Assembly (NCBI RefSeq): GCF_050947875.1
Contig: NC_134568.1
Coordinates: 200,112,258 to 200,176,257 of the forward strand
DNA length: 64,000 bases
From: Dermacentor variabilis
Lineage: Eukaryota; Arthropoda; Arachnida; Ixodida; Ixodidae
Direction: 5' to 3'
Shown here piece by piece: positions 11,006 to 19,436 of this stretch. Position 1 is the stretch's first letter. Each line of letters begins with the position of its first letter. Position numbers and translations under genes: made by a program. Below the pieces are notes generated by a model that saw only the letters and a list, made by a program, of their open reading frames with translations, did not search any database and was not told where the DNA came from.

Positions 11006-11614
11006 TGTTACGTTTCGCCTACGACGCGCGGTATAGCCAGCGCGGATGCAACGGACGCCGGGGCTTCGTTCAAAGCGGCGGACATTTTGGCCCGTTCAGC
11101 GCTGCCGTAACGCTTCCTGCCAAGCGCGTCCAGGCATGTTTCAATGCCACATGTCTTCGTGTGTGTGTGTGTGAGTGTGTGTGCATGTTGGTGCCCACGC
11201 TTGTCAAAGCGCGGCAGCCGGGGAGAGGAGCTCCCCAACTGTGAAGCGAGGAGGTCTGAGCGGCGCCGGTCCGGCGGATGCGTCACTTCTTGTCTCAACG
11301 TGTCTCTCAGCGTGTCCGTGCCCCGCCGTCACGTGCGCCCCATCCAGAGCCGTTCCTTCTTGCCCTCATCTCCGAGAGTATAAAAGCAGCTGCCCCGGAC
11401 GCCGAGAGAGGCTCCGATTTCTTCCGTCGAGTAACGTGCTCTCCCGTCTCTCCACTTCGGTCGACCTGACCGGCCGCTCTTTTGCGATGCTAGAATAAAC
11501 AAGTTGTTCTGTTAGCAGTCGACTCATGCTTTGCCAGGACCTTCGGATGCTTCCAGTTGTGCCCCAGGCCGCCAGGCCAACGCTACCCTTGGGGCTTGCG
11601 ACCCAGATGCAACA
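11006..11614 (+). repeat. 3' LTR of the plus-strand Ty3/gypsy element
   Basis: The segment begins TGTTACG and ends GCAACA. It contains a TATA box within GAGTATAAAAGCAGC (about 11378) and AATAAAC at about 11493, in the correct order for a plus-strand LTR. A CG-rich run precedes it at 10992-11005 in the position of a polypurine tract. There is no matching duplication at its two edges, so it is not a clean solo LTR; this agrees with its being the 3' LTR of the remnant upstream. Confidence 0.7.
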
Positions 11615-12143
11615 GGTGGAATTTCAATTTTGCACCTGCTTCTCTAAAAGCTCCAGTTTTGCCCCGAAGCCTTGCATGTCCATGTGTAGGTCATGAATCA
11701 GGTCTGCGTTCCCTTGCAGCTTCACGTTGAGCTTATTCATGTGGTCCGTTAAGTAGACGCAAATGCCAATATACAGAACTACTCGAAGCTGTACGTTACT
11801 GGCTCGGGGTGATCTATCTGTGCAAGGAATTGTTTATTTCATTCCCAAGGTTAAAGAACTGGAAAAAAAAGAACTTTTCCACTGATGCGACATCAAATTG
11901 TTGGGAAGTGCACCCGTGAGCAAAAGTATACAGACCTTAGGGTCGCCGAAGAAACAATTTTTTTTGTAATTAACACGCGTAAACGGAAGATAGAGGAGAA
12001 AATTAGTTTTATCGCGTAATCCCTGGTAGTATACTTTTGCTCACGGGTGTACATTAGGTCCTCGAACTTTTAGAGCAGTATCTCTACTACTCCAATTACA
12101 AACCCAGAAAACGCATCATTCCGTAAATCTGACCTTCAAGCTC
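11615..12143. other. no gene recognised
   Basis: No coding features. The phrase GTATACTTTTGCTCACGGGTG at 12030-12050 is an approximate inverted copy of CACCCGTGAGCAAAAGTATAC at 11910-11930. This 21-bp inverted pair encloses about 100 bp and may be a small decayed DNA element. Confidence 0.45.
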
Positions 12144-12155
12144 AGCCAAGGTCAA

Positions 12156-12331
12156 TAAAACTTGGTGCTGGGCTAGTTGGTGATGCATTCTTTAAAACTG
12201 ATGGTAGCGCTAAAAAGGACGGACACACGATGAAAAGACGACACGACGACGAGGAAAAGCGTTTCCTCGTCGTCGTGTCGTCTTTCCTTCGTGTGTCCGT
12301 CCTTTTTAGCGCTACCATCAGTTTTAAAGAA
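12156..12331 (+). mobile_element. fold-back insertion A with 12-bp target duplication
   Basis: The 176-bp insert is flanked by an exact 12-bp duplication, AGCCAAGGTCAA (12144-12155 and 12332-12343). A 35-bp head contains GGGCTAGTTGGTGATGCAT. Then comes a nearly perfect palindrome, with arms 12191-12257 and 12262-12328 (about 65 of 67 positions pair) around 4 bases. The stem begins with TAGCGC and is purine rich. The head and layout match the inserts at 32797, 40949 and (reverse orientation) 40224. It encodes nothing. Confidence 0.85.
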
Positions 12332-12550
12332 AGCCAAGGTCAAACTGCACTCTAAGAAAAGCTTGCGCCCTTTGAGTCGTATCTTGCCACACAACAATAA
12401 ACGTCATATATCTTGTCCGCATTTCCTTTCTTTAACGCTGCGAGCCCGGTACTTCCCAGTAACGAACGGCATGCGCGTTATCAGCATGACATAGCATTGC
12501 CGACAGGAAAGTAGCGGGCGCGGCGTTTTCAAGAAAGGAAACGCAAGCAA

Positions 12551-12818
12551 CACTCTAAAAGCAGTTTGCACCCTTTGGGGTGTATATTTGTCCCACAAAG
12601 ATAATCGTCATCTGCCTTGCTTGCGTTTCCTTTCTTGAAAACTCGGCGCTCGCTACTTTCCTGTCGAGAATGCTGCGTCACACTGATAACGCGCATGCCG
12701 TTCGTGACCGGGAAGTACCGGGCTCGCAGCGTTAAAGAAAGGAAACGCGGGCAAGACAGATGACGATTTCATTGTGGGACAAATATACACCCCATAGGGT
12801 GCAACTGTTTTTAGAGTG
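12551..12818. mobile_element. CACTCT-ended MITE copy B nested in copy A
   Basis: A complete 268-bp copy from CACTCTAAAA to TTTTTAGAGTG, flanked by AA on both sides (12549-12550, 12819-12820). It is inserted into GCAAGCAAGGCAG of copy A; the uninterrupted site can be read in copy C. Its interior runs opposite to that of A. Terminal inverted repeats extend through CCCTTTGGGGTGTATATTTG and the matching segment at the other end. Confidence 0.9.
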
Positions 12819-12881
12819 AAGGCAGATGACGATTATCGTTGTGTGGCAGATATACACCCCAAAGGGCGTCAACTTTGTTTA

Positions 12882-13149
12882 CACTCTTAGAAAAATTTAC
12901 ACCCTTTGGGGCGTATCTTGTCCCACAACGATAATCGTCATCCGTGCTGCGCGCGTTTCCTTTCTTTAACGCTGCGAGCCCGGTACTTTGCAGTCACGAA
13001 CGGCATGCGCCTTATCAGTGTGACGCAGCATTCTCGACAGGAAAGTAGCGAGCGCCGAGTTTTCAGGAAAGGAAACGCAAGCAAGGCAGATGACGATTAT
13101 TGTTGTGTGACAAATATACACCCCAAAGGGTGCAACCGTTTTTAGAGTG
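12882..13149. mobile_element. CACTCT-ended MITE copy C nested in the right end of copy A
   Basis: A complete 268-bp copy from CACTCTTAG to TTTTTAGAGTG, flanked by TA (12880-12881, 13150-13151). It sits inside the terminal TTTAGAGTG of copy A and splits that terminus, so it inserted after copy A. Its internal orientation is the same as that of A. Confidence 0.9.
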
Positions 13150-13300
13150 TAGAGTGTGGGACTTAGCCTTCCACTACCGGCGGCATTTGCGTACGCCGTG
13201 TGGGCGTAATGCCAAATTCCTGTTTGTATAGCAGCCTGTATACGTATATAGATGATCTGGAACCATTCGCTTACTAAATGAATTAACAAGCATGGTGTCA

Positions 13301-13385
13301 CACTCTAAAAAAAGTTTACACCCTTTGGGGTGTATATCTGCCACACAACAATAATCATCTGTCGTGCTTGCATTTCCTTTTTCAT
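13301..13385. repeat. truncated CACTCT MITE copy
   Basis: Begins CACTCTAAAAAAAG and continues through CACCCTTTGGGGTGTATATC and CACACAACAATAATCATC, then loses similarity near 13380. It lies directly after a left part of the GCGATAGCAA repeat family (AATTAACAAGCATGGTGTCA, 13281-13300). The same junction type is seen near 48818, where the MITE follows the other side of that family. Confidence 0.7.
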
Positions 13386-13391
13386 GAAAGT

Positions 13392-13954
13392 TGTGGGTGT
13401 CTCACCCGTCTTCTTGGGACAAAGGAACGACAACACAGTAGTGTAAGCAATCACAAGGGCATTTATTGCACCTTGCATACACTAATGCCTACTAGCCGAA
13501 TTGCTATGCACGAACATGCCAATAGATACGCGACAAATCGAGGAAGTTCGACTCACCGCGACCGGATAGCGAACGAATATGTTCGCCCCACGCCAACGCC
13601 TGGTCGTTCACGTGTACGGTTACGTGAACGGTGACGCGTTCCAACGATCATGTTCATCCATTCCGGTGTAGGCTTCGCGAGATGGTCCCACAGAAGCATG
13701 GATCGGCACATGCGCGGAACGTCCGCGTCGCTTTCCGAGCCCGAGCCAAAGAGGAAGAGCCTGCTCCCTGTTGTGCCCGACTAACCCTGCCGTTGGGTGG
13801 CGCTAGCAGCGCAACACTCGCGCCATCTCTCGTAATGCGCTGCAACCAGACTGTGCCGGCACTAAGCTACGCGGAGAAGCCAGATCACAGGAGATGCGAG
13901 ACATGCGGGGAAAGCAGCATATTAGGGGACGCGTGGCAGTCGCGCATCCCCACA
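13392..13954 (-). repeat. solo LTR with AAGT duplication
   Basis: The 563-bp segment starts TGTGGGTGTC and ends GCATCCCCACA, giving short inverted termini, and is flanked by AAGT on both sides (13388-13391, 13955-13958). A 4-bp duplication is usual for Ty3/gypsy integration. A minus-strand AATAAA (complement of TTTATT, about 13460) near the left edge suggests minus orientation. No internal retroelement sequence adjoins it, so it is probably the product of LTR-LTR recombination. Confidence 0.7.
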
Positions 13955-14059
13955 AAGTAAACATCAAACTAACTCAAAAAAGAAAAAGAAAAATCTGCCA
14001 TACCACGAGCGATGAGTGTGTGAAACCAGCGATGCCCGCTGTCCAGCCAAAGCTCTGAA

Positions 14060-14776
14060 GAGGAAGCTTTAGCTTGGGCCCAACTCCGACGCGGCCTATT
14101 CAAATACATGTAAAATGCAAAGACGTTTTATGAGATAACCCCTGTACCGATTTTAATGAAATTTGTTGCATTTGAAAGAGAAGTTAAATTCTAGTGACTG
14201 TTCGAAGCGGAATTTCGATTAAGGGTTTGAATTTTGTTAAAGAGATTTTCAACTATTTGACTGTTTGAAAAAAATAGAAGCACGAAGTTTACAAACTCAT
14301 AGCTCTGCATCAAAACCTAATGTCGCGGTTCTGTAAACGGCATCCATTAGATCATTCAAAGCGGACAAATTCGATATGTCATTTTACATCTTACTTGAAT
14401 TTCTTACGTTGGTTACAAGGGTACTGCAAAAGTTGTATTTCCATATTAGTAAATATTTTATATTAATGTGTAATATCAATTTTGTCCGCTTTAGATGTAC
14501 TATTAGATGCAATTTACAAAATGGTATTATTATTTTTAGTTCTTGAGTTAGAGTTGTAAACTTGGTAGTTTCGTTTTTTGAAAATGTTCGATTTTTGCCA
14601 ATTTTTAATAAAAATTTCACGACCTAACTCAAAAATTCAAAAGCAACAGTCACTAGATTTTAAGTTTTTCTTTTAAGTGCAATAAACCTCGTCAAATTTG
14701 GTGCAGTAGTTGCCGAGAAAAACGAATTCTCCTTTTACATGTATTAAGATAGGAGCACCCGAGCTAAAGCTTCCTC
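14060..14776. mobile_element. TTAA-type non-autonomous DNA transposon
   Basis: The termini are inverted: GAGGAAGCTTTAGCTTGGG at the left, and CCGAGCTAAAGCTTCCTC at the right. Inner parts (CCTATTCAAATACATGTAAAA and the reverse at 14738-14755) also match. The flanks are TGAA (14056-14059) and TTAA (14777-14780), consistent with a TTAA target with one change. The 717-bp interior is AT rich and non-coding. piggyBac and Kolobok superfamilies use TTAA; which one is not resolved. Confidence 0.75.
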
Positions 14777-14780
14777 TTAA

Positions 14781-15643
14781 AACTTAAACGTTAAAAAAAT
14801 CAATATTGTTGAAGAAATGAAAGCTTCTGAACTCAATCTACAAAACGTGCCTCCAAAAAAAAAAAGCACTCCTGCTAAAGGGGGAGGAAGCAGAAGAGAG
14901 CGGACGTGCTCTCATCGGTTTTGTCTTTTTTTTAATGATTCTGCAGGCAATTTTGGCAGAACTACGCATTCAAGAACATCGTCAGATTCGTGAGGTTAAC
15001 GCGAATCGGTGGATACCTTTGGACAAGGTGGGCCAGCGTTTTTTGTACTTTTATAACCTCTTTTCTGTGCGTCGCACGTGTGTGCCCCGGTGGGCCTAAC
15101 GCACAGTGGAGTTTTTTTAGATCAAGTACAGGCCGTCCAGAAGGCCCATGATACGGCGGTAAACTTAAACTTTATTGTCCCGACGTGGAAGCCGCCTGCG
15201 TCAACCTAAGGGTTGGTCTTCACGACCCGAATAAAGTTCATCATACCATACCACACTCCTGCAAAATAAACACGAGTCGTTATGAACTCCCGTACCAACA
15301 TAACCTATCCACTTAGGCAACTTGAGCGTGACCTACCAAATTGTACGCAACATTGACCCTGTTTGCCTTAGAATTCTACACGTGTCGTCACGTAAACTTT
15401 CCACTTGAAATTGCGGACTTAACCTGAGCCGAAAATGCTACCAACCAATCAAAATTTTTTGCTGTTCCTTACGCTTCTCAAGCATTCAAAGCGCAACAAA
15501 TCTGAATACAATATAAATACAAAAGAGCAAAACAATTTGCAACGTGTCTTCTTGATTTCCTTTTCGGGCCTCAAACGGACCTTTTCAGACAAGCTTCAGA
15601 GGGTCGCGCATTACGGGGCTTACATTACAACCAATATGCCCGA
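14781..15643. other. no gene; possible LINE 3' tail at 15150-15245
   Basis: No convincing coding region. At about 15150-15245 the plus strand has AACTTTATTGTCCCGACGTG, GGGTTGGTCTTCACGACCCG and AATAAAGTTCATCATACCAT before a CATAC-type run. It looks like the 3' end of a non-LTR element with a short repeat tail. This is a weak call from layout alone. Confidence 0.35.
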
Positions 15644-15692
15644 CCACGGCTGCTCAATGGAAACAAGCCTTGTTTCCATTGAGTGGCCGTGG
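15644..15692. repeat. short hairpin, 24-bp arms
   Basis: Arms 15644-15667 and 15669-15692 pair at all but two positions around one base (ending CAATGGAAACAAG and starting CTTGTTTCCATTG). It shares no motif with the fold-back insert family and has no visible target duplication. It lies at the end of the LTR-element gag remnant. Confidence 0.7.
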
Positions 15693-15964
15693 CCCGACGC
15701 ACCTCGTAGCTGCCATTTTAGAACAGCAGCCTCTAAGTACTGGGAGAGGGTTACATTCACAGACACGCGCGGGCGCTGTTCCCTTGGGTGCTAGGCAGTT
15801 GCCCTTCATTGCCTCCGCGAGTGACCGGCTCTTGTATACCAGCCTGCAGGACGCTTCCCTTTGTCCCTCTGCTTACTTCGAGACGTCCGCAATGCGGTTA
15901 GGCGACGGTTGCTACGCCTGAACCTTCGTGAAACTCTCGTTTTCGCGATGGGCGTTACGCCGAT

Positions 15965-17807
15965 TCACGATCTCCGCATACGCCTAAGCTTGGGATTTAC
16001 CGTCCTTCGCCTTTTCACAGTCTCCGGCTGGATACTGACCCTCGCGCATTTGCCTGTGTCGCCTTGTCGCTTCGCACGTTTGATTCTAGACGCCTCGACC
16101 GCATCCACCCTTCTCATATTGGGTCCATGCCTTTTCTTCATTATCTGTTCTAACCTATTCGAACAGCCATGGTTGACCTTCCCTGACAGACTGGCCGAAC
16201 TTGCAGCATTCGTGCACACTTGGCCTAACGGGCCCTCCGTTTCTTGTGCTTTTTCTGTCAGGCTGGCCGAAATTGCCGCCTCCGTACACACCTGGACGTT
16301 CTCTGAAAGCTGTCGCATATACGGCTTCAACAGCTGCAGGTTGTTATCGGAGTCCTGAATTGTGGCAAATACCGCCCGCATATCACAGCTCCTGACCATG
16401 TGGCCTTTCTCTCCGCAGTTGTAACAAACAACTCCCTTCGGGAACCTCCAACGCGCGTTGTTGCGACGCCTGTTTCTCGAACCTGACCGACGTTACTATT
16501 GGGTAGCATGGTGTTGTCGGCGGGCTACAGGCGTCCGGTAGACCATGGCGACCAGGCAAGGACGAGACGATTTCTAGTGCGAAACTTGCACTTTTTATTC
16601 AATGATTTGGTGAAGGATAAGAAGAGAATGAATGAATTGAAAAAGTACATTGCGGGGCCCCTTAAATAGGCCCACTAAAATCGTAGGCGGGATCTTGCTC
16701 ACGTCAACGTCACGTGGCATGCACTGAGTCGGACTCGTTGCTTTTCGGCTGCTCCCACTTTCCTAGGCGATGTTGCACGTCCCCGTTTGTGATTTGCGGT
16801 GCTCCCACTTTCCTAGGCGACGCTGCATTTGCTTGCCTCCGCTGGTGGCAACACGCGGGTCCCGGATGGGCGGCTGATCCCTTCTTCTAGGCGACGTTGG
16901 TTCGCGGAAAGGGTCTGCCCTGGAGTCGCGGAAAGGGTCCCTCCTAGAGTCGCACAGTTTGTGAAACGAGTTCGCCCCTTGGTCGCACACACACAAAGGG
17001 GCCTGTAAACACGGCGGAGCGTCCGCCAGACCGTAACAGCACGAGACAACCATAGCAAATTAGGAATCCATCCTCCGTTTCAGTTGAGCAGGGTCTTTCG
17101 AGCATCCTTTTTGTGTTACACGCGAACCGTAACAGCATACATCGTCAGCGGGCGCCTTCGTTTCTTGCGCTACTTCAGGTGTGTTATCCTCTTTCTCGTG
17201 ATGCGTGCCGGGGGAATTTGAAGTCTCCGGTTTAACATTCCTACGGAAAGACTTGTGACGCTTTTGCTTCCCGGAACCAACTACCGCTTTGTCGCTTCTC
17301 TCTGATCGTCGCGGCGTACTGCGGAAACTTCAGCACGTTCAGCAATCCTCGGCGAGTTCTGCCGCTCTCTCTATTTGGCCTTCGAAGTCGGCGGGAAATG
17401 CTAGACCGAAGTGTCTGAAGAAAGCCTTCTTAGCCCTACCGTAGTCTCGCGCTTTCTCCTCGGACAAGTAGTTCATGAAGCACTTAGCGATACTAAACGG
17501 GATTAGCGCTGGTATACTGTCGCTCCACAAGTCCCGGCTGACACCCTCTTTCTCACACACTCGTTCAAAACCAGCGAGGAAATTAACTACTTCCTTGTCT
17601 GCCCTGAAAGTGTGGAGCTGGCGTCACGCTGTCTAGCTGCCATCTAAGTATCTGACTTTTCCACTCAAGCTCTTCCATCCTAAGAGCCTGCCGTTGCGCT
17701 GCCTCTCCTCTCGCACATTTCTGCTTCACGCTCGCGCCTGTCTCGCCTCTCTACTGCTTCACGCTCGCGCCTCTCGCACACCTCTGCTTTTTGCTTTCTT
17801 TGAAGAA
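15965..17807 (-). pseudogene. Ty3/gypsy gag remnant, interrupted by a solo LTR and by a LINE
   Basis: Read from 17807 downward: a charged helical segment (KQKAEVCERREREAVERRE, then RMEELEWKSQILRWQL), a frameshift near 17600, and a capsid-like segment NFLAGFERVCEKEGVSRDLW with FMNYLSEEKARDYGRAKKAF. A basic linker follows, and then a complete CCHC knuckle CYNCGEKGHMVRSC at about 16425-16385. After that the frame runs to a stop at 15965. The solo LTR at 16510-17134 splits the region just before the knuckle. The upstream start of this gag lies beyond the LINE at 22433-22547. It is broken by at least one frameshift and two insertions. Confidence 0.8.
16510..17134 (-). repeat. solo LTR inside gag, GCAT duplication
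   Basis: On the minus strand the segment begins TGTTACGGTTCG and ends GACAACA plus two extra bases. It is flanked by GCAT at 16506-16509 and 17135-17138. A minus-strand TATA-like CTATTTAAGG (about 16660-16670) and AATAAAAAG (about 16590-16600) are placed as in an LTR. The word TGCTGTTACGGT occurs twice about 97 bp apart (ending near 17040 and 17136), so the start could also be 17038. The GCAT match favours the longer version. Confidence 0.6.
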
Positions 17808-17808
17808 G

Positions 17809-19436
17809 TCAGCGCCTGTCCCTCCTTGCCCCATACCTGAGGACCGGGCTGCCGCTTCGACCGCATCTCCAACCAGTACCGCAGTGCCCGATCCTGCCAT
17901 TCCTGACAGGGACTGCACCCCCGGAGTTGCTGTGATTGCCCAGGCAACGGATTCACTTGTAGACACTCCTGCCAAGTATACCACAGGGGCCAAGACAATC
18001 TCGGAGGTTCCCCAAAAACCTCCACTACTGGATGCCCTCGGAAAGACACACTCCGCAAAGATGACGAGCGGCAAGCCACAGAGCGCAGCTGCCTTCGCGA
18101 GGGATCCGCCAGCTCCTGCGACAAAGAGCCTTGCCTCGAAAAAGAAGAAGAAGGGCAAGGGGAAGTGACGGACAACTTCAGGTAGCCTCCAGCGACTGCA
18201 ACCACCTCGGGCCAAGCGGCTTCTCCGCAGCAACAGGCATCGTTGAAGGACACTCCCACCAGCCCCCAGATCGCACTCTTCCCGGCACCCGAGAGCGGCG
18301 AACCAGCGGAGGACGCGTTCACCACGGTCCTCTCTAGGAACGCCCAGCGTCGCGCCAGGGCTCTACAACAAGCCGCCACCATACCAGTCAACCCAGCGGT
18401 GGTCGGGACGGCCCTGTTCCGCCCTTCTGTCCCGGGAGGGGCCATCGAGCGAGGATCCCGCCTTGCTATTGCCGCTGTGCTCTCTGCGCTACCAGGTGTG
18501 TCCGCGGTCCGTGTTAACACACAAATAAACATCGTGGCCGCGGACGCGATCTCGCAGGCCTGCTTGGAGGAGTTGCTCGCCGCCACCGAGCTCCGAGGCA
18601 TTCCCGTTGCTGCTCGACCACCAGCTGTCCGTGGAAACAGCACGGACTTTATACACGGCATTGACGGCGAGTCTACTGACGCAGAGCTGGCTGGGGCGAT
18701 CGAGTCCAGTGTCCCTATACTGTCTGCGACCCGCTCCGGCAACAAGGCGACGCTCCGCTTTAGCAGCCCGGTCCCTCCCGAGCACGTGTCCATATACAAG
18801 CTCCAGTTCCGGGTGAGGCCTGGAAGACCGCGTCCACTGCAGTGCCGGCAATGTGGCCGATATGGGCCCGTGGCTGCAACCTGCGACAGACCTACCAGCT
18901 GCCTGCACTGTGGGAGGTCGCACGAGCGAGGAGAAAGCTGTCCAAATGCCGCCCACTGCAATAATTGTGGTGGCAATCACCCTGCTATTACTCCTGCCTG
19001 CCCCAGGTGGCAGGCAGGAGTGGCACGCAGGGTGGCAACCATCATGGCGACCGCCCCTACTCCCCTCTCTCGTCGTGCCGTCCGGGCCTCTGTGCGGGAA
19101 GAGACGCAGCAGGCGAAGACCTCTACACCAGTCTCGTATGCACAGGCCCTGACCGGCCACTCACGAATGTACCAGTCGGCGGTGCTCCCTCCTGGCCAGT
19201 CACCCAAAGCAGCCCCACGGACCCTCCGAGCCGGACCATCTGAAGCCGCCACCAAAACCATGGAGGCACCAGCCACACCACCACCGCAAGCCTGTCCAGA
19301 CCCCCGCGAGCAGCTCATCGCGAGCCTGCAGCTGACACTGAAGGCCATTGGAGAGATGCTGCCTGCTGATAGCCTACTCCGAGCCCTCTGCCTCCAGGCG
19401 GGAGGCGTGCCATCCACCCAACACCAGCATGGCTAG
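17809..19436 (+). pseudogene. LINE ORF1 (Gag-like, CCHC zinc knuckles)
   Basis: ORF1 proteins of this LINE group bind the element RNA. A Pro/Ala-rich first part (17809-18168) ends in KKKKKGKGK and a stop. The main frame (18243-19436, 397 codons) begins after a frame change near 18170. Its middle contains CRQCGRYGPVAATC, CLHCGRSHERGESC and CNNCGGNHPAITPAC (about 18840-19010): three CCHC-type knuckles, the first with Pro where His is expected. The C-terminus ends GVPSTQHQHG and overlaps the start of ORF2 in another frame. One frameshift or stop and one lost zinc ligand make it non-functional. Confidence 0.8.

Larger units (their letters stand above)
9260..11614 (+). mobile_element. Ty3/gypsy element remnant: integrase, RNase H tail, 3' LTR
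   Basis: The order on the plus strand is integrase (9271-10463), the C-terminal tail of RNase H (10349-10524), a stop, about 480 bp of untranslated sequence, then an LTR (11006-11614). RNase H as the last pol domain with integrase upstream is the order known from Gmr1-like Ty3/gypsy elements. The RT and most of RNase H are missing between them. The 5' LTR, gag and protease are also absent. A rearranged conventional element is the alternative. Confidence 0.7.
12348..13156. mobile_element. CACTCT-ended MITE copy A, interrupted by copies B and C
   Basis: The outer copy begins CACTCTAAG and ends GAGTG, flanked by TG duplications (12346-12347, 13157-13158). Removing the two inner copies and their 2-bp duplications leaves 269 bp, the same length as the inner copies (268 each). 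The termini are inverted and lead inward through GCACCCTTTGGGGTGTATAT-type sequence. No coding capacity. CAC termini with 2-bp duplications point to a CACTA-like superfamily, but this is inference. Confidence 0.85.

Noticed and set aside
11910..12050. Fifth member of the fold-back family (21-bp inverted pair)
   Set aside because: It lacks the TTGGGC head, the AGCGC motif and a 12-bp duplication.
12144..12343. CRISPR-like array or transcription terminator
   Set aside because: Single inverted repeats, not spaced direct repeats, in an evidently eukaryotic context.
17759..18976. Minus-strand ORF of 405 codons
   Set aside because: It runs antisense through LINE ORF1 and crosses the LINE/gag junction, which has a target duplication. 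No motif is seen in it.
18489..19160. Minus-strand ORF of 223 codons across LINE ORF1
   Set aside because: Shadow frame of the GC-rich plus-strand ORF1, which has clear zinc knuckles.
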